A stretch of 64,000 bases of DNA from Acrocarpospora corrugata. Its GTDB lineage: Bacteria; Actinomycetota; Actinomycetes; Streptosporangiales; Streptosporangiaceae. The notes under the pieces are model-generated. The model did not search any database. It was not told the DNA's origin and was given only the letters and a program-made list of their open reading frames with translations. The stretch is taken from contig NZ_BLAD01000038.1 of the NCBI RefSeq assembly GCF_009687845.1, forward strand, positions 1 through 64,000, written 5' to 3'. The position numbers and the translations under genes are program-made. Shown here in pieces: positions 16,353 to 26,185 of the stretch (position 1 is its first letter; every line of letters starts with the position of its first letter).

Positions 16353-17516
16353 GTGCGAGCTACTGGTGCTGGGGCGCTTGCCCTGGTGATGGCGACGGGG
16401 TGCGCGGCCGCGTCCGCGGGGGAGAACGGTGCCAAAAAGGTCGCGGCGGTGGTCCCGTACATCTCTCCGGTGAACGGGGCCAGGGATCTGACCCCGGGGG
16501 TCCCGATCAGGATCGGCTCCGCCAACGGCGCTCTGACGGCCGTCACGGTGACGGCCAAGGGAGTGGCCGTGCCGGGGGTGTTCAGCGCCGACAGGACCCG
16601 CTGGCGCAGCGTACGGCCCATGCTGGCCGACACCGAGTACAGCGTGACCGCGACGACCGCGTCGGGATCGGCCCGCAGCACGTTCACCACGCTCAAGCCG
16701 AAGAGCACCTTCAGCATCGACCAGATCGTCCCCAACAAGGACATCTCCGGTCTGACGGTGGGGGTCGGCATGCCCATCATGGTCAGCTTCGACAAGGAGA
16801 TCACCGACCGCGTCTCGGTGGAGCGCAACCTGTTCGTGCAGGCGTCGCGGCCGGTCGAGGGCGCCTGGCACTGGTTCGACAACAAGACCATCGCCTACCG
16901 GCCGAAGACCTTCTGGCCGCCGCGCACCAGCGTCCGCTTCACCGCCCGCCTCTCCGGCGTGCGCGGCGCCGACGGCATGTACGGCATGAAGGACTTCGTC
17001 CGCGACTTCAAGATCGGGCGCTCCCAGATCAGCACGGCCAGCGTGGTGACCCACATGATGAAGATCAAGCGGGACGGCAAGCTGATCCGCAGCGTCCCGA
17101 TCAGCGCCGGCAAGGGCGGAGTGATGAAATATCACACCACCAGCGGCGTGCACCTGGCTATGTCCCGCGAGCCCGTCACCGTGATGACCTCACCCGACGC
17201 CGGCCCCGGCAGCCCCGGCTACTACTCGCAGACCGTCTACAACACCGTCCGCATCTCCAACAGCGGGGAGTACGTGCACTCCGCGCCCTGGTCGGTCGGC
17301 TCGCAGGGCAACTCCAACGTCAGCCACGGCTGCGTGAACATCAGCCCGGCCAACGCCAAATGGTTCATCGACAACACCCTGATCGGCGACCCGATCATCG
17401 TCACCGGCAGCCCGCGGATGCTGGAGCCGCTGAACGGCTGGGGGCACTGGCAGCAGTCCTGGCCCGACTGGCTGAAGTGGAGCAGGCTGCGCGAAGCGGA
17501 GACCGACAGCATGTGA
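16353..17516 (+). CDS. L,D-transpeptidase lipoprotein with Ig-like domains
   Basis: A 387-residue exported peptidoglycan cross-linking enzyme. The signal peptide ends in lipobox ATGC (Cys about 17). Two Ig-like regions follow (PVNGARDLTPGVPIRI; VGVGMPIMVSFDKEI). The YkuD catalytic domain covers about 230-355, with HSAPWSVGSQGNSNVSHGCV containing the catalytic SHGCVN. The C-terminal Trp-rich tail matches the LdtMt2-type architecture. It forms 3-3 cross-links and is the target class of carbapenems. Start GTG 16353 follows GGGGGGAG. Confidence 0.93.
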   Translation: MRATGAGALALVMATGCAAASAGENGAKKVAAVVPYISPVNGARDLTPGVPIRIGSANGALTAVTVTAKGVAVPGVFSADRTRWRSVRPMLADTEYSVTATTASGSARSTFTTLKPKSTFSIDQIVPNKDISGLTVGVGMPIMVSFDKEITDRVSVERNLFVQASRPVEGAWHWFDNKTIAYRPKTFWPPRTSVRFTARLSGVRGADGMYGMKDFVRDFKIGRSQISTASVVTHMMKIKRDGKLIRSVPISAGKGGVMKYHTTSGVHLAMSREPVTVMTSPDAGPGSPGYYSQTVYNTVRISNSGEYVHSAPWSVGSQGNSNVSHGCVNISPANAKWFIDNTLIGDPIIVTGSPRMLEPLNGWGHWQQSWPDWLKWSRLREAETDSM

Positions 17517-17517
17517 A

Positions 17518-17548
17518 AAGGCCCGGAGCGTGAAGCTCCGGGCCTTTT
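17518..17548. terminator. bidirectional terminator between ldt and qcrB
   Basis: A perfect 12-bp stem (AAGGCCCGGAGC / GCTCCGGGCCTT) has a 5-nt loop and T-runs on both strands. It ends both the L,D-transpeptidase gene and the convergent qcr operon. Confidence 0.93.
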
Positions 17549-17558
17549 CGGCGTCTGG

Positions 17559-19241
17559 CTAGTGCACTTCCTTGTGGTCACCCTCACCCGGGCCGAGGGC
17601 GGCGTGGCCGTGGCCGTGACCGTCCTCTTCGAGCGGGATGTGCTCGGTGCCGTACTTCTTGCTCATCATGGCCCGCGCCTTGCCCAGGATCGAACGGGCG
17701 CCCTTCGGCGGGATGCCCTCGCTGTCCGCCTCGCCGGGCACGATCGGGATCAGCGCCTTGCCCCGCAGGTGGTCGGCGATGTCCTCGGCCGGGGGCACGT
17801 GCACCTCGATGTACTGCCCGTTCGGCATCCGCTTGATCACACCCGACTCCACGCCGTGCGACATGACGTCCGCGTCCTTGCGCTGCAGCCCCATGCAGAT
17901 CCGGTAGGTGATGGCGTACGCCAGCGCCGGACCCAGGATGATGGCGAAGCGACCGAAGATCGTCGTGTGGTACAGGTCGATGTGGAAGAACGCCGAGATC
18001 TCGTCGTTCGCGCCCAGCAGCCACAGGATGCCGTAGAACGTGACCGCCGAGATGCCGATCGAGGTGCGGTGCGGGTTATTGCGGGGACGGTCGGCGATGT
18101 GGTGCTCCCGCCGGTCCCCGGTGACCCACTGCTCGAGGAACGGATAGAGCGCCAGCCCCGTCATCACGATGCCCATCGGCACCAGGGCCGGTATCAGCAC
18201 GCTCAGCGGCAGTGTGTACCCGAGGAAGTTGATCTCCCAGGCGGGCATTATTCGCAGCGCGCCCTCCAGGAAGCCCATATAGAAGTCCGGTTGCGACCCC
18301 GCCGAGATATCCGACGGCGTGTATGGACCGAACAACCAGATCGGGTTGATCTGCGCGAACGTCCCCAGCCCCGCGATGGCCGTGAACGTGAACAGGAAGT
18401 ACGCCCCCGCCTTCAGCATGAAGGCCGGGTAGAACGGCGCCCCCACCACGTTGGTGTTGCTCCGCCCGGTCCCCGGCATCTGGGTGTGCTTCTGCACCCA
18501 CATCAGGATCATGTGCGCCGAGATCAGCGCCAGCAGGATGCCCGGGATCAGCAGGATGTGCAGCGAGTAGAAGCGCGCGATCACATCCTCACCCGGATAC
18601 TCCCCGCCGAACAGGAAGAACGTCAGGTACGTCCCGATCAGCGGCAACGAGATCGCGACACCTTCGGTGATCCGCAGACCGGCTCCGGAGAGCAGGTCGT
18701 CGGGGAGGGAGTAGCCGGTCAGGCCCTCGGCCAGCGCCAGCGTCAGCAGCAGGACACCGATGATCCAGTTCAGCTCGCGCGGCTTGCGGTACGCGCCGGT
18801 GAAGAACACCCGGAGCATGTGCACCATCATGCCGGCCACGAACAGCAGCGCCGCCCAGTGGTGCATCTGCCGCATCAGCAGACCACCCCGGACCTCGAAG
18901 CTGATCTTCAGCGTCGAGGCGTACGCCTCCGACATCGTGACCCCGCGCAGCTGCTGGTACGGGCCGTCGTACACGACGTGACCCATCCCCGGCTTGAACC
19001 AGAACGTCAGGAACGTGCCGGTGAGCAGCAGGATGATGAACGAGTACAGCGCGATCTCGCCGAGCAGGAACGACCAGTGGTCCGGGAAGACCTTGCGGAG
19101 GTTCCGCTTGAGGAAGCTGCCCGCGCCCAGCCGGTCGTCCAGGTAGGAGGCCGTGCCGGCGATCGGCTTGGGCGTCTCCTTCAGGGCCGCGCCGTTCAGG
19201 GTGGCGTTGTTCAGGGTGGCGTTGTTCAGGGTTGTGGTCAT
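17559..19241 (-). CDS. qcrB: cytochrome bc1 complex cytochrome b subunit
   Basis: A 560-residue heme b protein with eight or nine membrane helices. The first four-helix bundle has paired His ligands (MRQMHHWAALLFVAGMMVHM and YSLHILLIPGILLALISAH), and LTGYSLPDDLLSG is present. Long C-terminal extensions are typical of actinobacterial QcrB, the target of Q203-class inhibitors; this tail ends His-rich (GHGHGHAALG). The N-terminus has a 15-bp repeat (19194-19232) giving LNNAT repeats. Coupled to qcrA by ATGA, it is the last gene of ctaE-qcrC-qcrA-qcrB. Confidence 0.96.
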   Translation of the reverse strand: MTTTLNNATLNNATLNGAALKETPKPIAGTASYLDDRLGAGSFLKRNLRKVFPDHWSFLLGEIALYSFIILLLTGTFLTFWFKPGMGHVVYDGPYQQLRGVTMSEAYASTLKISFEVRGGLLMRQMHHWAALLFVAGMMVHMLRVFFTGAYRKPRELNWIIGVLLLTLALAEGLTGYSLPDDLLSGAGLRITEGVAISLPLIGTYLTFFLFGGEYPGEDVIARFYSLHILLIPGILLALISAHMILMWVQKHTQMPGTGRSNTNVVGAPFYPAFMLKAGAYFLFTFTAIAGLGTFAQINPIWLFGPYTPSDISAGSQPDFYMGFLEGALRIMPAWEINFLGYTLPLSVLIPALVPMGIVMTGLALYPFLEQWVTGDRREHHIADRPRNNPHRTSIGISAVTFYGILWLLGANDEISAFFHIDLYHTTIFGRFAIILGPALAYAITYRICMGLQRKDADVMSHGVESGVIKRMPNGQYIEVHVPPAEDIADHLRGKALIPIVPGEADSEGIPPKGARSILGKARAMMSKKYGTEHIPLEEDGHGHGHAALGPGEGDHKEVH

Positions 19242-20311
19242 GATGCCTTCTCCCTGGCTTCCCTGGCGTCCGCCTCGGCGTCGCCGCGTTCCCAGAAGCT
19301 CGGCCCGACCGGCACGTCGAAGTCGGCCTGGGCGACGAGGTAGCCCTCGCCGTCCACGCCGATGGGCAGCTGCGGCAGCGGCCGGGCGGCCGGGCCGAAG
19401 ATGACCCGCGCGCCGTCGGTCGCGTCGAACGTCGACTGGTGGCAGGGGCAGAGAATGTGGTGGGTCGTCTGCTCGTACAGGGCGGCGGGGCAGCCCACGT
19501 GCGTGCAGATCTTGGAGTAGGCCACGATGCCGTCGTGGGTCCAGTTCTTGATCGTGCCCGCCTTGAACTGGTCGGGGCGGAACTTGATCAGGATCAGGGT
19601 GGCCTTGGCGAGCGCGTTCAGGTCGTGCTCGTAGCCCTGCGGCACCACCGAGAGGATGCCGCCGGGGGAGTTGAAGTCGGCGGCCCTGATCGGGGCGCCG
19701 GTGCCCTCCACGACCAGGCGGAGGCCCTTCTTCCAGACCGTGTGCCGCAGCGAGGTGCCGGGCAGCGGGCCCAGGTCCTTCAGCAGCACCAGCGGGGCCA
19801 GGCCCAGCGGCGCGGCGGCCAGCAGCAGCGTGCGGCGGAGCAGCTTGTGCCGGACGAAGCCGCTCTCGTTGGCGCCCGCCACGAAGGTGTCGGCCACGTA
19901 CTCCCGGGTGTCGGAGCCGGAGGCCATCGGGTGGCGCTCCTGGACCAGCGTGTACTTCGGCATGATCCGGCGGACCCAGAGCACGATGCCGGAGGCCAGC
20001 GAGAGCAGGGCCAGCGTGAGGCTGCCGCCCAGCGCCAGGTTGGAGGCCGCGGTGCTGTTCACCGTGCCGACCTGGAAGATCACGTACGACGCGATGAACG
20101 CGACGCCGGACAGGAAGGTGACCAGGAAGAGCAGGGCGACGAGGCGCTCGGCCTTCCTGGCCGCGATCGGGTCCGGATAGACGACGGCCGGGTCCTCGGC
20201 GGGAGCCGGCGGCGGCGAGTCGCCGAGCACCGCGGTGCCCGCGGCGGGGGTGCCGATGACGCGCCTGGGCACGCGCGCGTCCTCTTCGTGGCTCGATTGC
20301 TCGTTGGTCAT
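19238..20311 (-). CDS. qcrA: cytochrome bc1 complex Rieske iron-sulfur subunit
   Basis: A 357-residue protein. It has a Glu/Asp-rich N-terminus, three membrane helices (about 52-72, 88-108, 165-185; the three-helix form typical of actinobacteria) and a C-terminal Rieske domain. The [2Fe-2S] ligands are in CTHVGCPAALY and HILCPCHQSTFD. It transfers electrons from menaquinol to the diheme cytochrome QcrC. It overlaps both neighbours by 4 bp. Confidence 0.96.
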   Translation of the reverse strand: MTNEQSSHEEDARVPRRVIGTPAAGTAVLGDSPPPAPAEDPAVVYPDPIAARKAERLVALLFLVTFLSGVAFIASYVIFQVGTVNSTAASNLALGGSLTLALLSLASGIVLWVRRIMPKYTLVQERHPMASGSDTREYVADTFVAGANESGFVRHKLLRRTLLLAAAPLGLAPLVLLKDLGPLPGTSLRHTVWKKGLRLVVEGTGAPIRAADFNSPGGILSVVPQGYEHDLNALAKATLILIKFRPDQFKAGTIKNWTHDGIVAYSKICTHVGCPAALYEQTTHHILCPCHQSTFDATDGARVIFGPAARPLPQLPIGVDGEGYLVAQADFDVPVGPSFWERGDAEADAREAREKAS

Positions 20312-21132
20312 TTCTTACGCTTCTTCGCGGTGATCCAGATGGCGGTCAGAGACATGAAGCTGAGACCGGCGATCCAGACGACGAGGCCTTCGGTCACCGG
20401 GCCGATCCGGCCGAGGCCGAACCCTCCCGGGTCCTTCAACTCACGCATCTGCACGATGTAAGCGATCATGTTCCGCTTGTCCTCGGGCGTGATCGTCGAG
20501 TCGTTGAAGACCGGCATCGCCTGCGGGCCGGTGACCATCGCCTCGTAGATCTGCTCGGGCGTGGACTCGTTCAGGTTCGGCGCGTACTTGCCGTAGGTGA
20601 GCGCGCCGCCGGCGCCGACGAAGTTGTGGCACTGGATGCAGTTGGCGCGGAACAGCTCGCCACCCTTGGCCGCGTCTCCCTTGGCCGGGTCCACCATCTC
20701 GGCCGACGGCCGCTGCGGGCCGCCCCCGAGGGACATGATGTAGGCGGACAGCTGGTTGATCGCCTCCGGCGTCACCCACTCCCCGAGCGGCTTCCGCTGC
20801 ATCTGCGGACCCGGGTTGGCGGCCGGCATGCGCCCACTGCTCACCTGGAAGTCTACCGCCGCCGCGCCGACGCCCACCAAGGGCGGACCCATGGGGGTGC
20901 CCTCGGCGTTCATGCCGTGACAGCTCGAACAGTGGGCGACGAACAGGCTCTTGCCCTCGGCCACGTCATCGGCCTTGCCGGACGCGATCGCCGCGTCCGC
21001 TGAGTTGCTCGGCGCGAACAGGGCGTATCCTCCGCCGAGGAGGCCCAGCGCGAGCGCCACGACGGCGAGACGCGCGAGGGGATGCCGCCGTCGCGCGGTG
21101 ATCGAGTTCACCGATATCCCCGTTCCGATCAT
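20308..21132 (-). CDS. qcrC: cytochrome bc1 complex diheme cytochrome c subunit
   Basis: A 274-residue membrane-anchored cytochrome cc. An N-terminal helix (about 21-40) precedes two c-type heme sites, CSSCH (68-72) and CIQCH (165-169). A C-terminal membrane helix (about 245-265) is followed by a Lys-rich end. The fused diheme domain replaces a soluble cytochrome c and hands electrons directly to CtaC in the supercomplex. The ATG overlaps the ctaE stop. Confidence 0.96.
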   Translation of the reverse strand: MIGTGISVNSITARRRHPLARLAVVALALGLLGGGYALFAPSNSADAAIASGKADDVAEGKSLFVAHCSSCHGMNAEGTPMGPPLVGVGAAAVDFQVSSGRMPAANPGPQMQRKPLGEWVTPEAINQLSAYIMSLGGGPQRPSAEMVDPAKGDAAKGGELFRANCIQCHNFVGAGGALTYGKYAPNLNESTPEQIYEAMVTGPQAMPVFNDSTITPEDKRNMIAYIVQMRELKDPGGFGLGRIGPVTEGLVVWIAGLSFMSLTAIWITAKKRKK

Positions 21133-21746
21133 TTGATGATGTAGATGGTCGCGAAAAGGCCGATCCAGACGACATCGACGAAGTGCCAGTAGTAGGACAC
21201 GACGATGGCGCTGGTGGCCTGCTCATGCGTGAAGCGCTTCGCGGCGTACGTGCGTCCCAGCATGAACAGGAACGCGATCAGTCCACCCGTGACGTGCAGC
21301 CCGTGGAAGCCCGTGGTCAGGTAGAACACCGAGCCGTAGGCGTCGGAGGAGAGCGTCGTGCCCTCGTGCACCAGTGCGTTGTACTCGTACAGCTGTCCGC
21401 CGACGAAGACGGCGCCCATGAGGAAGCTGACGATGTACCAGAACCGGAGCTTCTTGACCTGGCCCTTCTCCGCGGCCCAGACGCCGAACTGGCAGGTCAC
21501 ACTGGACAAAACCAGAATGATGGTGTTTGCCGTCGCGAACGGGATGTTCAGGTCGGCGTTCGGCCAGGGCAGTCCCTGGTCGAGGCTGACCGATCGGATG
21601 GTGAAGTACATCGCGAACAGCGCCGCGAAGAACATGAGCTCAGAGGACAACCAGACGATCGTCCCCACCGCGACCAGGTTCGGCCGGCGGGACGAGTGCG
21701 GTGTCGTCGTCGTTGTAATTGCGGATGCTGTCGCCACGCCCAGCAT
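21129..21746 (-). CDS. ctaE: cytochrome c oxidase subunit III
   Basis: A 205-residue protein with five membrane helices. Family motifs include [20 protein letters not shown] (Glu in the second turn), [20 protein letters not shown] and [18 protein letters not shown]. It starts at ATG 21746, well inside a longer open frame; homology and the [18 protein letters not shown]-terminus support this start. It is the first gene of the ctaE-qcrCAB operon, separate from ctaCDF as in mycobacteria. Its promoter lies in the 123-bp gap to the divergent gene at 21870. Confidence 0.94.
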   Translation of the reverse strand: MLGVATASAITTTTTPHSSRRPNLVAVGTIVWLSSELMFFAALFAMYFTIRSVSLDQGLPWPNADLNIPFATANTIILVLSSVTCQFGVWAAEKGQVKKLRFWYIVSFLMGAVFVGGQLYEYNALVHEGTTLSSDAYGSVFYLTTGFHGLHVTGGLIAFLFMLGRTYAAKRFTHEQATSAIVVSYYWHFVDVVWIGLFATIYIIK

Positions 21747-21869
21747 TATTGCGGCTAACCTGCCCGGTCGCCTCTCCGGGGGGCGGTGTTGCCGGGTACG
21801 GTCGCGCGCGGGGGGCCGGGCGGGGCCGATACCATCGGCTTGACCACAGGCGGTTAGGGAGTGTGCGAC

Positions 21870-22256
21870 GTGAAGGTTCTCGTCTACAGCGATGACGCGA
21901 GCACCCGGGAGAAGGTGCGGCTGGCGATCGGGCGGCGGCCCGCGGCCGACATCCCCGAGGTGGAGATCGTGGAGTGCGCCACCCAGCCGGCGGTGCAGCG
22001 CTACCTGGACGCGGGCGACGTCGACCTGGCCGTCCTCGACGGCGAGGCCGCGCCGGCCGGCGGCATGGGGATCGCCAGGCAGGCCAAGGACGAGGTGCAC
22101 AACTGCCCGCCGATCCTGCTGATCATCGCCCGCCGGGACGACCGCTGGCTGGCCAACTGGTCGCGCGCCGACGCGGTCGTGTCCCAGCCGCTGGACCCCA
22201 TGACGGTCGCAGAGACCGTGGCGGATCTGCTCCGCCGCCGCCTGCCGGTCTCCTGA
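21870..22256 (+). CDS. response-regulator receiver-like protein
   Basis: A 128-residue single domain with CheY-like layout: [10 protein letters not shown] at the start, then [20 protein letters not shown] in the phosphoacceptor region (Asp in VLDGE), [10 protein letters not shown] and [20 protein letters not shown] at the end. The acidic pair is shifted (SDD) and the switch Lys is not obvious, so phosphorylation is uncertain. Start GTG 21870 is preferred to GTG 21861 because AGGGAG then has normal spacing. It precedes trpD by 35 bp and diverges from ctaE. Confidence 0.75.
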   Translation: MKVLVYSDDASTREKVRLAIGRRPAADIPEVEIVECATQPAVQRYLDAGDVDLAVLDGEAAPAGGMGIARQAKDEVHNCPPILLIIARRDDRWLANWSRADAVVSQPLDPMTVAETVADLLRRRLPVS

Positions 22257-22291
22257 TCAGTCCGTCTCCGCTTCGCTAGCCAAGGAACGTC

Positions 22292-23335
22292 ATGGACGCT
22301 CGCACCACCTGGCCGTCGCTTCTCACCGCGTTGCTCTCCGGCGAGCACCTGACCGCCGATGAGACCGCGTGGGCGATGGGCGAGATCATGTCCGGCGCGG
22401 CGACCCCGGCGCAGATCGCGGCCTTCGTGGTCGCGCTGCGGGCCAAGGGGGAGACGGTCGCGGAGGTGTCCGGGCTGGCCCGGACCATGCTGGCCCGCGC
22501 CACCCGGGTCACCGTCGAGGGCCCAACCGTCGACGTGGTCGGCACCGGCGGGGACCGCGCGCACACCGTCAACGTCTCGACGATGGCGGCGATCGTGGCC
22601 GCCGCGGCGGGCGCGCGGGTGACCAAGCACGGGAACCGGGCGGCGTCCTCCCTGTGCGGGGCCGCCGACGTGCTCGAACAGCTCGGCGTGGTGATCGACG
22701 CCTCCGCCGAGGCGACGGCCAGGGTGATGGCCGAGGCCGGGATCGCGTTCTTCTTCGCGCCCGTCTACCACCCGTCGTTCCGTTTCGCGGGCCCGCCGCG
22801 CAAGGAGATCGGCGTCCCCACCGTCTTCAACTTCCTGGGCCCGCTCACCAACCCGGCCCAGCCGGCCGCCCAGGCGATCGGCGTCTTCGACGCCCGGATG
22901 CTCCCGGTCGTGGCCGGCGTCTTCGCCGAGCGCGGCGTCTCTGCCCTGGTCTTCCGCGGCGACGACGGCCTCGACGAACTCTCCACCGCCGCCCCCTCCA
23001 CGGTGTACGTCGTGCGGGACGGCGTGGCCACCAGGACCACCTTCGACCCGCTGGACATCGGCATCCCCCGCTCCCAGCCGGGCGACCTGCGCGGCGGCGA
23101 CCCCGAGTTCAACGCGGGCGCCGTGCACGACCTGCTCCGCGGCAAGACCGGCCCGATCAGGGACGCGGCCCTGCTCAACGCCGCCGCCGCGCTGACCGCC
23201 CTGGAAGGCCCCGCCGCCGACGGCCTCGCCGACCAGCTCAGGGCCAACTACGCCCGCGCCGCCCAGGCCGTGGACTCCGGCGCGGGCGCCGCCACCCTGG
23301 ACCGCTGGATCGAGATCAGCCGGGCCACCAAGTAG
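22292..23335 (+). CDS. trpD: anthranilate phosphoribosyltransferase
   Basis: A 347-residue enzyme of tryptophan synthesis that transfers phosphoribose from PRPP to anthranilate. Signatures are [20 protein letters not shown] (PRPP loop GTGGD), [40 protein letters not shown] and GPLTNPAQP. It stands apart from other trp genes, as in M. tuberculosis, where trpD (Rv2192c) lies next to ctaE-qcrCAB. Confidence 0.95.
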   Translation: MDARTTWPSLLTALLSGEHLTADETAWAMGEIMSGAATPAQIAAFVVALRAKGETVAEVSGLARTMLARATRVTVEGPTVDVVGTGGDRAHTVNVSTMAAIVAAAAGARVTKHGNRAASSLCGAADVLEQLGVVIDASAEATARVMAEAGIAFFFAPVYHPSFRFAGPPRKEIGVPTVFNFLGPLTNPAQPAAQAIGVFDARMLPVVAGVFAERGVSALVFRGDDGLDELSTAAPSTVYVVRDGVATRTTFDPLDIGIPRSQPGDLRGGDPEFNAGAVHDLLRGKTGPIRDAALLNAAAALTALEGPAADGLADQLRANYARAAQAVDSGAGAATLDRWIEISRATK

Positions 23336-23416
23336 CCGCCCGTCAGTCCGCAGGGGGATGACCGGTCCCTCTGCGAGCGGACGAAATCAGCGGGACGGCC
23401 GATTTAGGTTGCCCGC

Positions 23417-24091
23417 ATGATGCGTCTTCTTGTGTCCCGGCTCGCGTCGCGGGCCGTTCGTCGCTGGCTGGTGGATTCGACGGACGCGCTGGCCAGGGAG
23501 CGGCTGCGGATCGCCTGCGAGCTGCACGACGTGGTGGCCCACGACCTGAGCGTGATGACGCTGGGGGTGGGCGCCGGGCGGGTCATCATGGACCGGGACC
23601 CCGAGCGGGCCAGGGAGACGCTGCGGGCGGCCGAGGAGTCGGGCCGGCAGGTCCTCAGCGACCTGCAGCGGATGCTCGGGCTGCTCCGGGTGGACGGGGT
23701 GAGCAGGGGACCGCAGCCGAGGCTGGCGGACCTGCCCGCGCTGGTCGACGGCTACCGGGCCGGCGGGCTCGCGGTGACCCTGCGGGAGGACGGCGTCCGG
23801 GCCGGCGGCCCGGTGCTCGAACTGTCGGTGTACCGGATCGTGGAGGAGACGCTGCGCAACGCGGTGCTGTACGGGAACGCGACGGTGGCCACGGTCGAGC
23901 TGCGGTGGCTGGGCGGGGTGCTGGAGGTCGGCGTGCGGGACGACGGGCTGCCCCGGGAGCGGCTGCTCGGGATCTGGGAGCGAGCCGCCCTGTTCGGGGG
24001 TTCGGTGGCGGCGCGGCCGGTCGCCGGCGGTTTCGAGGTGCGGGTGCGGCTGCTGATCAGCCGGAAACCGGCGATCAGTCCGAATCGCTGA
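23417..24091 (+). CDS. cytoplasmic histidine kinase-like protein without sensor domain
   Basis: A 224-residue protein with only the kinase core of a NarL-type (HisKA_3) sensor kinase: DHp helix RLRIACELHDVVAHDLSVM with the phospho-His, then an HATPase_c domain with ETLRNAVLYGNATVATVELR (N box) and VGVRDDGLPRERL (G1-like box). There is no membrane segment, no sensor and no adjacent response regulator; the usual second Gly box is weak. It could be an orphan kinase or a reduced regulator. It overlaps the convergent AsnC-type gene by 17 bp. Confidence 0.75.
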   Translation: MMRLLVSRLASRAVRRWLVDSTDALARERLRIACELHDVVAHDLSVMTLGVGAGRVIMDRDPERARETLRAAEESGRQVLSDLQRMLGLLRVDGVSRGPQPRLADLPALVDGYRAGGLAVTLREDGVRAGGPVLELSVYRIVEETLRNAVLYGNATVATVELRWLGGVLEVGVRDDGLPRERLLGIWERAALFGGSVAARPVAGGFEVRVRLLISRKPAISPNR

Positions 24092-24362
24092 GACCGATGG
24101 AGAAGGCCGCGTCCAGGTCGTGGCGGGAGTAGGCGCGGAAGGCGATGTGGGTCTCGGTGTGCAGCACGCCGGGCACCTTGTTGAGGCGGCCGGGCACGAC
24201 CTCGGCGATCTGCTCGTAGTCGCTCACCCGGACCATGGCCAGCAGGTCGAACTCGCCGGTGATCGAGTAGACTTCGCTGACGCCGTCGAGTTCGGCGATG
24301 CTCTGGGCGACCTCGGGGATCCGATCGACATCGGCGTTGATGTGCACGATCGCGGTGACCAT
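24075..24362 (-). CDS. stand-alone Lrp/AsnC ligand-binding (RAM) domain protein
   Basis: A 95-residue protein with only the C-terminal RAM domain of Lrp/AsnC regulators (AIVHINADVDRIPEVAQSIA, LDGVSEVYSITGEFDLLAMV, GVLHTETHIAFRAYS). It has no DNA-binding helix-turn-helix. Such small RAM proteins form beta-sandwich dimers that bind amino acids and may modulate full-length Lrp proteins. It lies 38 bp upstream of the nuclease gene at 24401-26134 on the opposite transcriptional exit, so no operon is implied. Confidence 0.88.
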   Translation of the reverse strand: MVTAIVHINADVDRIPEVAQSIAELDGVSEVYSITGEFDLLAMVRVSDYEQIAEVVPGRLNKVPGVLHTETHIAFRAYSRHDLDAAFSIGLSDSD

Positions 24363-24400
24363 CGAACTCTCCTCCTGCGGGATTGCGGGTGATCCTCAAC

Positions 24401-26134
24401 TTAGCGCAGCGGCCTGCCCTCTCTCGGCTGGCGGGCGCGCAGGCTCTCGTAGGCCCGGTCGATCCGCTTCTTCAGCCGCCCGGCCCCGTACGCGGGCAGG
24501 CTCCAGGTGCCGCCCTCGACGCGGACCAGGCGGACGCCGGGGGTGTCCAGCCAGCGCAGGATGGTCTCGGTCTCCTCGGCGCTGGCGGCCGGGGTCGGGC
24601 CAGGGCCGGGGATCACCGTCTCCGCGGTGGCGACCAGGGCCTCCACATACGGCACCGGGTGGGCGCCGCGGGGCATCACGCCGGCGGCGGTCAGGCGGCC
24701 GTGCCGGATGACGTGGATGTCCCAGTCGCCGTTGAAGGCGGGGCTGGCGGCCACCATCTGCTCGATCCGGGTGAGCGAGAGCAGGCGCTGCATCCGGGCC
24801 GCCGTCCGGACGTAGGCCGCGAGGCGGTCGCGGTCGACGGCGGCCTCCTCGTAGCGCTGTTCGGCGGAGAGGCGGTCCATTCTGGCCTCCACGGCGGAGA
24901 AGACCAGGCCGGCGTCCTGTTCCATCGCGTGGCGGGCCTGGGCGACGTGCACGCCGTAGGCCGCCCGGCTCTGGCGGCCGTCGCAGGGGGCGCCGCATTT
25001 GCCCAGGTCGGCCAGGGTGCAGGCGCTGCGGAAGACGTTCGGCGATAATCGTTCCGCGCACTGCCGGAGCGGCAGCGCCTCGTGGATGGCGGTGCGGGCC
25101 TCGTCGGCGGTGCGGCTGCTGCCGAACGGGCCCAGGTAGGTGCCGCCGTCGTCCTTGAGCTCGCGGACGATGCTCAGGCGGGGGAACGGCTCGTTGGTCA
25201 GTTTCAGCCAGACGACGCGTTCGGGGAAGCGGGATCGCCGGTTGTAGCGGGGTTTGGTGGCCCCGATCAGGCGGAGTTCGCGGATCTCGGCTTCCAGCGC
25301 GGTCGCGCAGACGATGGTGCGGACCCGTTCGGCGATGCCGATCATCTCGCGCACGCGCGGGCGGGTCTCGCTGGCGGTGAAGTAGCTGCGGACCCGGTTG
25401 CGCAGGTTGGAGCTCTTGCCGACGTAGAGGGCCTCGCCGCGCGCGTCCTCGAAGATGTAGACCCCGGGATTGGCGGGCACACCCTCGGACAGGTGGCGTT
25501 TGCGCTGCTGCTCCGGGGTCGGCATGCGGACGAAGCCGCGCAGGTCCTCCAGGGTGTGCACGCCCAGCGAGCCGACCCGGCCGATCAGGCCGTGCAGCAC
25601 GTCGACGGTGGCGCGGGCGTCGGCCAGCGCCCGGTGGCACGGCTCGGTGCCGCTGCGGAAGAAGCGGGCCAGGGTGCCGAGCTTGCAGTTGGGCGTCTCG
25701 TCGCGGTTGAGCACCCTGCGGGCCAGGTCGGCGGTGTCGACCACCGGGTTGACCGGCGGCGGATAGCCCTGACCGGCGCAGGCCGCCTTGATGAAGCCCA
25801 TGTCGAAGGGGGCGTTGTGGGCGACCAGCGTGCAGCCGCGGATGAACTCCAGGAAGCTCGGCAGCACCTCCGTCATCCGGGGCGCGGCCATCACCATCGC
25901 GTCGGTGATCCCGGTCAGCACCGAGATGAACGGCGGGATCGGGCCGCCAGGATCCACCAGGGTGGCGAACTCGCCGAGCACCTCGCCGGCGCGCACCTTG
26001 ACCGCGCCGATCTCGGTGATGCCGTGCTCGGACGTCGTCACGCCGGTGGTCTCCAGGTCGAAGACGACGAACGTCACGCCGGAGAGCGGAGTCCCGAGAT
26101 CATCTAGAGTGCCCTGTTCCACGTCCACGACCAT
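24401..26134 (-). CDS. DEDDh exonuclease fused to GIY-YIG (UvrC/Cho-like) nuclease
   Basis: A 577-residue fusion. Residues about 18-180 are a DnaQ-like 3'-5' exonuclease: VVFDLETTG (Exo I), LVAHNAPFDMGFI (Exo II) and CHRALADARATVDVL (Exo III, His-Asp). Residues about 215-300 are a GIY-YIG domain: NPGVYIFEDARGEALYVGKS, then LRNRVRSYF. The rest is a UvrC-like C-terminal region (AAVDRDRLAAYVRTAARM). This matches the M. tuberculosis Rv2191 type near trpD, proposed to act in DNA repair. The start is uncertain: ATG 26134 is used, with GTG 26152 the alternative; neither has a good Shine-Dalgarno. Confidence 0.9.
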   Translation of the reverse strand: MVVDVEQGTLDDLGTPLSGVTFVVFDLETTGVTTSEHGITEIGAVKVRAGEVLGEFATLVDPGGPIPPFISVLTGITDAMVMAAPRMTEVLPSFLEFIRGCTLVAHNAPFDMGFIKAACAGQGYPPPVNPVVDTADLARRVLNRDETPNCKLGTLARFFRSGTEPCHRALADARATVDVLHGLIGRVGSLGVHTLEDLRGFVRMPTPEQQRKRHLSEGVPANPGVYIFEDARGEALYVGKSSNLRNRVRSYFTASETRPRVREMIGIAERVRTIVCATALEAEIRELRLIGATKPRYNRRSRFPERVVWLKLTNEPFPRLSIVRELKDDGGTYLGPFGSSRTADEARTAIHEALPLRQCAERLSPNVFRSACTLADLGKCGAPCDGRQSRAAYGVHVAQARHAMEQDAGLVFSAVEARMDRLSAEQRYEEAAVDRDRLAAYVRTAARMQRLLSLTRIEQMVAASPAFNGDWDIHVIRHGRLTAAGVMPRGAHPVPYVEALVATAETVIPGPGPTPAASAEETETILRWLDTPGVRLVRVEGGTWSLPAYGAGRLKKRIDRAYESLRARQPREGRPLR

Positions 26135-26185
26135 AGAGACGCGGACCGACACTTCCCGGGATTGCCGCCGTCAGGAGTGCCGTGT

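Noticed and set aside
17562-19343. 593-codon plus-strand frame opposite qcrB
   Set aside because: Arg/Asp/Gln-rich antisense shadow of a clear cytochrome b gene.
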